This document shows positions 20,410-27,914 of a DNA stretch of 64,000 nucleotides, piece after piece. The stretch covers positions 38,931,001 to 38,995,000 of the forward strand of contig NC_037090.1 in assembly GCF_002994745.2 (NCBI RefSeq), written 5' to 3'. Position numbers and translations under genes: made by a program. The first letter of the stretch is position 1; each line of letters begins with the position of its first letter. The stretch comes from Rosa chinensis. Lineage: Eukaryota; Streptophyta; Magnoliopsida; Rosales; Rosaceae. The notes under the pieces were generated by a model that saw only the letters and a program-made list of their open reading frames with translations, made no database searches and was not told the origin of the DNA.

Positions 20410-23400
20410 TCACATGTTTTCGTCTGTTTCAGAATGGTGGCCAAAGACAAAGGAGTTGTTGTCTGTCTGGGCCATGCGAGTTGTTGTTGCATTATCCTTG
20501 ACGTCTGTATCAACATACATCTTGTAGTGGTTGTCATTTTCAAGCTTTTCCACCCAACGCATGCATGCCATTGTCGAGTCTATCTCTTTTCTGGTTAGAG
20601 ATAGGAATGTATCGCTGCTGACTACGTCAGGATGATCGTAAGCAGTGATAATTGTCTTTTCTCCTGCTGCCAGGAATGTGTTGTTGATGTCTTCAGAGAT
20701 GATCTTTTTGATGTAGTCAAGAGCCATGGCCTTCATCCAGGGAATGCTAGAATTTGGTTGGCCGTTGTATGCTACACAGGCTGGTTGAAGATATCTTCTT
20801 TGAATAATTCTCACATAATGATATGGAGGAATATATTCTACTTCACCATCTGTCTTCTGGATCCATTCAGGAGGTGTGGATCTGAACTTCAGACGAAGCA
20901 TACAGTTGTCTTTTCTGATGTTCTTGACCGTGTTGACAATAATAGGGGGCAAGCCTCTCAGATCATCATTAGTTTTAGTCCATAGATTATGGACAAAACC
21001 ATTTTCAACAAGCCATAGCTTGTGTTCTTGAGGATGTTCACTCTGAACATTTACCAGGTATCTTCCAACATATGGTCCTGAGACAATAAAGAGGGTTGGA
21101 GGAACTAGGTTTTCAGGATTGTGCCTTCCTATCAGATTATGGAATTCATACCAATCTGATTCATTGAGTGCTATGATAGGGACCCTAGCACTTTCTGGAC
21201 TTTCAAGGAAGGATAGTTTTTCTTTCCTTACAGCACTCTGCTGTGTATGAAGCTCTTCACCTTGTGGTCTACCATTCTCGTAGAGTTCTTCAGCTAATGC
21301 AAACAGAGCTGGGAACATTAATCCACTGCTTCTTTCTTGAAAGGCAAATAAAAGATTGTCCAGGATTGCCTTCTGGTGATACGCTAGTCTCCTGCCAGTT
21401 TTGAACACAGGAGTATCAAAAGTTCTTAATTCATAATTAAAAACATTTATAACTCCACTAGGAGTTGGTCTGCTTTTTGGCAAAGCAGCAGCCGTCAACG
21501 GTCTTGATGTGCCTTTACCGTCTGCCGTTTGAGACGGGCTAGCCAATCCTTTACCCTGGGATTGATCAGTTGAGGCCAAGCCTTTTGAGCTTAGCAGAAA
21601 CCTTTTAAGGATTTTCTCCTTGGTTTCTTTTGGATCTTCTTCAGATTCCTGTTCTTTCCCAGTCCTTCTGCTTCTGGGATTACGACCTTCGTCGTCTTCT
21701 CTTTGGCTGAACATTGCCAGTTCTCTGGTCAATGCGTCTGGAAGATAGTTCTTGTTTCCTGCAATTAACTCAACAGTATAATCATATTGGTTAAGAAACA
21801 ATTGCCAGTTGGCTAATCTTCCTCTATCAGCAGCTTTGTCAAGTTTAAAATTTTTAAAATTCTTTACTCTAGCACAATCGGTGCGGACAGTAAAGGTTTT
21901 TCCCAGATAAGCTGGAGAATTTAAAATCGTTTTCTTGACAGCTAAAATTTCTTTTTCCCCTGTGGGATAATTCAGTTCTGCAGGGCTGAACTTGCCACTA
22001 CAAAATTTGCAGATCTTTTCAATGTTAGTTCCAGGCGCTCTCGCCAGAACAACACCAGACCAGTAATTATCACTCGCATCTGTCTGGAGGATAATTTCAT
22101 CATTCTCTTCTGGTTGTTGAAGAGGAGGGAGGTTCTTGCAGAGGTTTTTTATCTGCTTCACGATCTTTTCATCATCTTCTGTGAAGTTCCATTTCCTTTT
22201 GGAACTTGTCTTGGGAGATAACATTGCTGTTAACCCTGAGATTCTAGGGATGAACTCTCTCCCATAATTTATGACACCAAGGAATCTCTCTAGACTCTTA
22301 GCATCAGGAATTTTGTCTGGGAACTTCCAGATCTTTTCAAGGATGTGAGGTTGGAGTTTTATGACTCCATTCTTGATGTTTATTCCTAGGAAATCAACTT
22401 CATCGAGGATAAAGAAGATTTTCTTCTCTCCTAGGATAATTCCATGCTGAACTATCAGCTTTGCTACCTCGTGGAGGTGCTTCATGTGTTCTTCTCTGTT
22501 TTTGGAGAAGACCAGGATATCATCTATGTAGACGACGCAGAACTCCGCTACATGCTTGAAGATGTTGTCCATCTTTCTTTGAAAGATTGAGGGAGCTTGT
22601 TTGAGACCAAAAGGCATTACCAACCACTCGTAATGACCTTGTGGTGTTCCAAATGCAGTGAGAGGTACACTCTCAGGATGCATCTTGACCTGCCAGAAAC
22701 CCGACTTTGCATCGAATTTCGAAAAGACTTTAGCTCCTCTGAGCTGGTTGATCAGGACTCTGACTTGAGCGATCTGATATCCGTCTTTGACAGTCTTCTT
22801 ATTGACATCTCTATAGTCAATAACCATTCTAGCTTTTCCTCTTAGATTCTCTGCATGATTTCTTACGTAGAAAGCTGGAGCATGATGAGGGCTAGTGGAA
22901 GGTTGAATTAATCTCTTCTTCAGGAGATCTTCAATATCACTTCTGAATTCTTTTTGATCTTCCTCTTTGTACTGAGGAATGGCTTTGACATGGCAGATAG
23001 CATTCATGTCATGCAATCTCAATTCACAGACCACTGGGTCTTTTTCCCAAAACTTCTGAGGATTTGTGTCCACATTCTGCTCGAGTAGTTTCTTGATTTT
23101 GTCAAGAGTGGGAGTTTGTTGAGACTCAAGCTTGTTCTGAAAGTGCTTGAGGTTGTGCTCGTGGATGAAACTAGCTTCTTCATCTTCACTGGCTTCTTCT
23201 TCTTCTTCTGAAGATTCTTCAACAAGCAGTTCTTCTTGTTGTTTGATTTGGAGTATGGGTTGAAATTTGGGTTTGTAGGGGGTAAGATCACCACTATTCT
23301 GTTGCGATCTCTGATACTGAGTAGTAAAACCGGGACCGGCCACACTGAATGCATGTGGGAGGCGGTCAGCCCAGAACACCCGTTCTCCTTTTCTGAAGCC

Positions 23401-23553
23401 TATCGCTTCTTCATCCTGAATGAATCTTTGTTGGAGAATAAAATCATTGCCCAACAAGAAATCAGATCCTTGGCCTTCAGATTGCCAAACATTCTGGATG
23501 ATAAATGTTCCTCCACCAATGGTGATATGAACATTTTTTGCTACTTTCTTCAT
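20410..23553 (-). CDS. Pararetrovirus polyprotein, C-terminal part (PR-RT-RNase H-extension), inner copy
   Basis: A frame of 1,047 codons from the first ATG at 23553; the frame is open further upstream to about 23902, where a shortened G-run (five bases against six in the outer copy) shifts it out of the upstream frame. From the ATG: end of the aspartic protease fold (LLGNDFI near residue 34), a Glu-rich linker (~110-135), reverse transcriptase with YIDD at residues 342-345, RNase H with QTDAS near 490 and ending near LPDALTREL (~610), a charged linker, then a ~350-residue C-terminal region with no domain I recognise. RT/RNase H copy the pregenomic RNA into DNA. The protein is cut off from its N-terminal half by the frameshift, so this copy is not functional as a whole. 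Confidence 0.85.
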   Translation of the reverse strand: MKKVAKNVHITIGGGTFIIQNVWQSEGQGSDFLLGNDFILQQRFIQDEEAIGFRKGERVFWADRLPHAFSVAGPGFTTQYQRSQQNSGDLTPYKPKFQPILQIKQQEELLVEESSEEEEEASEDEEASFIHEHNLKHFQNKLESQQTPTLDKIKKLLEQNVDTNPQKFWEKDPVVCELRLHDMNAICHVKAIPQYKEEDQKEFRSDIEDLLKKRLIQPSTSPHHAPAFYVRNHAENLRGKARMVIDYRDVNKKTVKDGYQIAQVRVLINQLRGAKVFSKFDAKSGFWQVKMHPESVPLTAFGTPQGHYEWLVMPFGLKQAPSIFQRKMDNIFKHVAEFCVVYIDDILVFSKNREEHMKHLHEVAKLIVQHGIILGEKKIFFILDEVDFLGINIKNGVIKLQPHILEKIWKFPDKIPDAKSLERFLGVINYGREFIPRISGLTAMLSPKTSSKRKWNFTEDDEKIVKQIKNLCKNLPPLQQPEENDEIILQTDASDNYWSGVVLARAPGTNIEKICKFCSGKFSPAELNYPTGEKEILAVKKTILNSPAYLGKTFTVRTDCARVKNFKNFKLDKAADRGRLANWQLFLNQYDYTVELIAGNKNYLPDALTRELAMFSQREDDEGRNPRSRRTGKEQESEEDPKETKEKILKRFLLSSKGLASTDQSQGKGLASPSQTADGKGTSRPLTAAALPKSRPTPSGVINVFNYELRTFDTPVFKTGRRLAYHQKAILDNLLFAFQERSSGLMFPALFALAEELYENGRPQGEELHTQQSAVRKEKLSFLESPESARVPIIALNESDWYEFHNLIGRHNPENLVPPTLFIVSGPYVGRYLVNVQSEHPQEHKLWLVENGFVHNLWTKTNDDLRGLPPIIVNTVKNIRKDNCMLRLKFRSTPPEWIQKTDGEVEYIPPYHYVRIIQRRYLQPACVAYNGQPNSSIPWMKAMALDYIKKIISEDINNTFLAAGEKTIITAYDHPDVVSSDTFLSLTRKEIDSTMACMRWVEKLENDNHYKMYVDTDVKDNATTTRMAQTDNNSFVFGHHSETDENM

Positions 23554-23870
23554 GGTGAGATGGCTTCCATCGAATGTAACACCAGTAGCTGACTTTTTCT
23601 TGTCTTCGTTCCAGAGTTCTTCTGGAATTGCAAATCTCTTTGCAACAGTAAATCCTGATCCATTATCTACAAAAGCATGTAGATGATATTTCCTGTGATC
23701 AGGGAACTTGAGTCCGATCTCTATGTAGTTGCTGTATCTACTTGTAGAGACGACTTTCGATTGGTGAGGCTCATTTTCTTGAGCTTGTTCCGTTGGAATG
23801 AATGGCTTACATTCTTCTGGAACATTTTCCTGAATGGGTGATTTGTCATCATCATCCCAATCTGTAGGAA

Positions 23871-26800
23871 TTATCTCTTTGCTGTCTGGATTACTGAACC
23901 AGGGGGAGGATCATATCTGACTTTGTAATCAAACTTGCCGGAAGGTTGGCCAAGTAGATCCCATGTACCAGTATCCGCAGCTATCTCTTGTCTTTCTAAG
24001 AGATGAACATTTTCTGGTATTTCAACCAGTTCAATATCTTCATCGATTGTTTCTTCACCGATGATTTCTTCCTTTATTTCTGAGGAAGATGGTTGTTCCA
24101 TAGTCGTTTCTTGGACTACAGTTGTTGCAACATTCTTTGTTTGTTCCATGGTTTCCTGGAACAGAGTTTCAACTTCTTTCGCTTTTTTCTCAGCGAAATA
24201 CTCTTCATATTCTTGCTCAACCCATTGGCTGACAAGACCATTCTTGGTTTTTCTTCTTGCTTCAGCTATGAAGCATTCTTTGTGATACGTCTTTTTAGAC
24301 TCTTCACAGAACATAGGGAGACCATTCTTCTCGTGACATAAACAGTAGTCACAGACGAACGAACCAGGGTTGACCTGATAAGAAGACATGAAGGATTCTG
24401 TCTTGCTTTCTTCCCAGTTTTTGACTTTCAAAACGTTCATTTGTCTGGATTCGAAGTACTCTACTTCAGAATCTATCTCAGACTCTTCTGATGAACTTTC
24501 TTCTTCTTCAGACCAGGAAGAATAGACTGACCTGTCGTCATCTTCATCATCAGAATATGCTAGTTCGTAGCCTTTCATATTTGCTACCTCTACTATTTGC
24601 TCATATTCTTCAAAGAGAGCTTTAGTAGATCTGTTACCCTTTTCCGGGCATTCATTGGCATAGTGCCCTTCAGCTTTACACAACCAACATCTGCAAGCTT
24701 TCTTGCTAGGTTGTTTATGCTGCTGAGTATTCTTCTTTTTCTTGAAGAATTTCTTTTTTGGATCTTCATCCTGTTGCTTCTTGTAATTGGAGCTTTTCTT
24801 GAATCTCCAATTCTTTCTCTGATTACTCTTTTTGAATTTTTTCGAGTAATTTTTCTTCTTTCTGTGGAATTTGGATTCATGACATCCCCAGTTTGTGGGC
24901 ATATCCAGTATTCCGTAGCAGAAATTTTCAACTCCTTTGAGTTGCTTCTTGGCCATCTTAGCTCTAAGATTGGCTTTGCATTGCTCCTTCAGTAGTTGCC
25001 GGATTCTGTCGGCAATTCCTCCAACTGAAAATCGTTCAATTGGTTTCTCAGCTATGCTTTCTCTCACAGCTGTTCTCCATGGTTCAGGGAGCTTTCTGTG
25101 CAACAGATTAACTAGATCAGTATTCTCTAGTTCACCAATTGTACAGTAATATTCCTGAAATTCATTCAGGTATTCTTCGAAATATCTCATGTCACAGATT
25201 TTGAGAGCATAGATATTTGATTTTGCCGTTTCTTTGGCTTTCTCACTCAGATTTGAGAGATCTCCACAGAATTGATCGTACAGGGGTACTGCAAAATCAT
25301 ACGGAGACTTTGAATTTTTTATCTCTTCAAGCCAGTCTCTTCCTCTGGTAGTTTCTTTGAAAGATAGGTAGTACTTTTTTGCTACTCCAGTGAGAGTAGT
25401 TTCATAGTACACCTGCAAATCTGGTGCTTCAAATTTTCCAAGGGTGAGTGCAGAGGCCATCATCAGGCTATCTACCCATTGGTCAATGGTTTTTCTTTTG
25501 TCTAGACTCTTGTCTAGATTCAACCAGATGCCATAGTTCGTGATCGGAACTCTTGGCAGATTGTCCTCGGGGACGAATCTTTGAGAATTTCTTTCTCCTT
25601 TTTTACCCGTGGGGGCTTTCTGAACTGGGAGTTTCATTTCCCTTGTTTCTTTTTTTATGAAAGTTCTGGAGCTTCCTCCTTCTTCCATTTCAACATCTTG
25701 GTAAGGAAAGACTTTTCTTGTCTTTCTGCATTTGAATTCTTTTATTTCCTCGATTAGTTTTTCTAATCGTTCAGGACTTTCACAATTCTCAGCTTCTTTG
25801 TAAAGATCATAGAGCTTCTCAGCTCTGAGCATATGGACTGGTCTGCATAGATCAGCTTCCAGATCTTCTTCTGATATTGGTTCTTCAATAGTGGGTTTTG
25901 TACCACTGACACTTGCTTCTCTGGTGCTGTAGCTTCTTCTCAGAAGATTGCTGTTCATCCTGAGGTTCTCAGGACAGACATCACTCTTTCTGTGATTGTC
26001 GAAGTTGAGGCTGATTTCTCCAGTTCTTCTACTCTCGTAGATTTTTGCTTTTGCTCTTTCCGGTTGCTTTTTTGGACCGGATAATTTCCATTCAAGAGGA
26101 AACGTTACTTCATTCCAAGTAACTTTGTGGATCTGCTGTGAATGGTTCTTCTGATTGGTGAGGAATCCAGTAGTAAGACCTGGGATATTAGTAATCCGTG
26201 TCTTAGGGGCTACTGTAGTACTCATCAATTTATAGTATATCCTGTATACTATTGCTAGTTCTTGCATATCTTCTTTCATGGATATGCCATCTGTCTTGAC
26301 TCTCAGTCTGAGACAATGAGCTGCATCTTTCAAGCTGGTGGTGAAGTTGGGGAAGCAGTTGAAATATGCCACTTGGTCACATAAAGATGCTTCGAGTGTT
26401 CCCAACAGACTAGCTTGGAAGTCTGTTAACCTGTTGTCCTGTAGTACACAGAGGACTGAACAGTTTATACCTTCTCGAGCGAGCAGATTTATGCCTACTT
26501 GGACTGCTCCAATATGCATAAATTGGTATTTTTTTGCTTGTGCTCTGGTAACTTCTGCTAGAGTGATCAGTAGAAGATCAGTCTCTCCACCGGCGGTTGC
26601 TGGGGTTGTAATCTCCAGTAGTTTAAAATAATGGCTGTCCATTAGATCAAACTTTCCTCTTTTGTAGATCTGTTTGAAATCTAGCTTTGGGATTGAGGAA
26701 TTTTTTACTTCTTGTTCAATCTCATTGAACTCAAATTCTTCGGCATTTAAAAGTTGAACTCTTTTCTTTTTTCCAAAGATGCTTAACATCTTCATTTCTC

Positions 26801-27212
26801 TTTTTTCTGTATTCTCCGGATTTTCATACCGGATACTAGTATGACTAGTAGATGGTTCCAGAAAAATCATGTTAGGAACACGATTTGAGTCTGGTTTCTC
26901 TAATGGTTTGAACCCATTAGTCTTCTTTTTTACTGTAGGCAATTTCTTGTCCTTCAGTATAAATTCCAGTGTTTTTTGCTGTTCTTTGATTTTTCTACTG
27001 ACACTTGTCAGTCTTTCTTCTTCCGTTTTTGGAAGTTCTTTGATATAATCCAGTTTGTTTTCCAATCTTTCCAATTGGTGGATTATAGAAGGTATTGTTT
27101 CTAGTGTCGACTGACATCTAGATATTTCTAGTAACATCTTCTGATATTTCTCATCAGAAGCTTTTAGTAGAGAATTTATTTTCTCTAGTAACAATTCGGA
27201 CATTGTCCCCAT
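23871..27212 (-). CDS. Pararetrovirus polyprotein, N-terminal part (coiled coil, MP, CP), inner copy
   Basis: 1,113 codons from the ATG at 27212, which lies 32 bases past the primer site. Residues 1-100 are coiled-coil-like. About 150-360 match the caulimovirid movement-protein fold (LDFKQIYKRGKFDLMDSHYF, FMHIGAVQVGI, LVRV-type LCVLQDNRL). About 560-800 is the coat-protein core (NLDKSLDKRKTIDQWVDSLM), followed by a basic stretch and a zinc knuckle CX2CX4HX4C (C842, C845, H850, C855) for RNA binding. A second Cys/His cluster at 954-980 (C954, C957, C959, H960, C969, H977, C980) is unusual. The natural reading frame would continue into protease-RT, but a one-base shortening of a G-run at 23902-23906 ends it at 23871. 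Petuvirus/florendovirus-like single-polyprotein layout; genus not certain. Confidence 0.85.
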   Translation of the reverse strand: MGTMSELLLEKINSLLKASDEKYQKMLLEISRCQSTLETIPSIIHQLERLENKLDYIKELPKTEEERLTSVSRKIKEQQKTLEFILKDKKLPTVKKKTNGFKPLEKPDSNRVPNMIFLEPSTSHTSIRYENPENTEKREMKMLSIFGKKKRVQLLNAEEFEFNEIEQEVKNSSIPKLDFKQIYKRGKFDLMDSHYFKLLEITTPATAGGETDLLLITLAEVTRAQAKKYQFMHIGAVQVGINLLAREGINCSVLCVLQDNRLTDFQASLLGTLEASLCDQVAYFNCFPNFTTSLKDAAHCLRLRVKTDGISMKEDMQELAIVYRIYYKLMSTTVAPKTRITNIPGLTTGFLTNQKNHSQQIHKVTWNEVTFPLEWKLSGPKKQPERAKAKIYESRRTGEISLNFDNHRKSDVCPENLRMNSNLLRRSYSTREASVSGTKPTIEEPISEEDLEADLCRPVHMLRAEKLYDLYKEAENCESPERLEKLIEEIKEFKCRKTRKVFPYQDVEMEEGGSSRTFIKKETREMKLPVQKAPTGKKGERNSQRFVPEDNLPRVPITNYGIWLNLDKSLDKRKTIDQWVDSLMMASALTLGKFEAPDLQVYYETTLTGVAKKYYLSFKETTRGRDWLEEIKNSKSPYDFAVPLYDQFCGDLSNLSEKAKETAKSNIYALKICDMRYFEEYLNEFQEYYCTIGELENTDLVNLLHRKLPEPWRTAVRESIAEKPIERFSVGGIADRIRQLLKEQCKANLRAKMAKKQLKGVENFCYGILDMPTNWGCHESKFHRKKKNYSKKFKKSNQRKNWRFKKSSNYKKQQDEDPKKKFFKKKKNTQQHKQPSKKACRCWLCKAEGHYANECPEKGNRSTKALFEEYEQIVEVANMKGYELAYSDDEDDDRSVYSSWSEEEESSSEESEIDSEVEYFESRQMNVLKVKNWEESKTESFMSSYQVNPGSFVCDYCLCHEKNGLPMFCEESKKTYHKECFIAEARRKTKNGLVSQWVEQEYEEYFAEKKAKEVETLFQETMEQTKNVATTVVQETTMEQPSSSEIKEEIIGEETIDEDIELVEIPENVHLLERQEIAADTGTWDLLGQPSGKFDYKVRYDPPPGSVIQTAKR

Positions 27213-27244
27213 TAAGGAGGGGTTCTCCTTTGAGCCTTTTACAA

Positions 27245-27256
27245 GCTCTGATACCA
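27245..27256 (-). promoter_or_regulatory. tRNA-Met primer-binding site, inner copy
   Basis: On the minus strand TGGTATCAGAGC, complementary to the 3' end of plant initiator tRNA-Met, the primer for minus-strand DNA synthesis in Caulimoviridae. It sits between the AUG-less small ORF and the polyprotein start. Confidence 0.85.
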
Positions 27257-27269
27257 GTGAGGTGCGGAT

Positions 27270-27566
27270 CTAACCAATGCTCAAATAATTCAGAGGTTTT
27301 TGTTCCTCTTCCAGAACATATAGGAGATTTTCTATCTCTTCTTCTATCTTATAGATTCTAGTCTGAAGTCTATAAATAATATCCCAATAATTGGGAGATT
27401 CTCTATCAAGGCTGTCCCGATAGGTTTTTAATTTTCTCAGTTTTTCTCTCTCTTTCTGCAGTTCTTTAGTAGTATGTTTGCATATAGCAACAAGCTCAAG
27501 TCTGTCTACAATTGAAATTATGAATAGTAAATTGTACTGTTTACCTTTCGAATTAGAGGATGACTG
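27270..27566 (-). CDS. AUG-less small coiled-coil ORF upstream of primer site, inner copy
   Basis: 98 sense codons are open between a TGA just upstream of 27566 and the TAG at 27270-27272, without any ATG. From about codon 20 the peptide is strongly coding-like and amphipathic (TTKELQKEREKLRKLKTYRD, RIYKIEEEIENLLYVLEEEQ), predicting a coiled coil. In the outer copy the frame is the same length and the substitutions I see (TAT/TAC, AAG/AAA) are silent, which suggests past selection on protein. Translation would need a non-AUG start or splicing. Small coiled-coil proteins precede the polyprotein in some other caulimovirids; any equivalence is inference. Confidence 0.45.
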   Translation of the reverse strand, partial: QSSSNSKGKQYNLLFIISIVDRLELVAICKHTTKELQKEREKLRKLKTYRDSLDRESPNYWDIIYRLQTRIYKIEEEIENLLYVLEEEQKPLNYLSIG

Positions 27567-27757
27567 TCAGCTTCATACATATATTCAAATGAAACAAACT
27601 CTGATGGGCCCACCACGTTTCTAAAACAACATATATAAATTTATGAAAGAGACATATGCAGATGCAGACTCAAACCAAAACAACAAAGGGGTACTAATGG
27701 TAGAGATTTTGAAAAGACGGGTAGGTAGGAAAGAAAGTGAGAAAAAGTTGTGTAAAG

Positions 27758-27827
27758 AGAACAAAAATAATACACTGGGGTGTATGAGAAGTATTTTCCC
27801 AAATTTGGGGTGTATGAGCATTAACCC
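27758..27827 (-). repeat. Right TIR, inner element
   Basis: On the minus strand begins GGGTTAATGCTCATACACCC and contains CTCATACACCCC twice. Followed on the plus strand by the second TTTTTGAAA. Confidence 0.7.
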
Positions 27828-27914
27828 TTTTTGAAAAGGAAAAAGCAAAAGTAGCTTTAGAAAAGTCTAAAGTTCTACAGTTGCTATTTTGGTGCTGATT
27901 CTTCACCTGTAGCT

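Larger units (their letters stand above)
19457..27827 (-). mobile_element. Inner copy of the same element, perfect 9-bp TSD
   Basis: It starts GGGGTAATTCCCGCATACCC and ends with the inverse of GGGTTAATGCTCATACACCC, the same ends as the outer copy. The 9-mer TTTTTGAAA occurs directly before (19448-19456) and directly after (27828-27836). It interrupts the outer element precisely between its promoter module and its 3' tail; the undivided version of that site is seen within the inner copy itself at about 20325-20335. Length 8,371 bp. Contents on the minus strand: small ORF, primer site 27245-27256, polyprotein 27212-20410, and promoter module with TATA at 20169-20178. Confidence 0.85.

Noticed and set aside
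22597..24995. Plus-strand frames opposite the viral polyprotein
   Set aside because: They are shadows of the minus-strand coding sequence, with no start context or domain content.
27540..27580. Splice donor and acceptor (AAAG/GTAAAC and TTGTAG) giving the small ORF an ATG
   Set aside because: The implied intron is under 60 bp and the reading phases of the short upstream ATG frame and the coiled-coil frame do not match.
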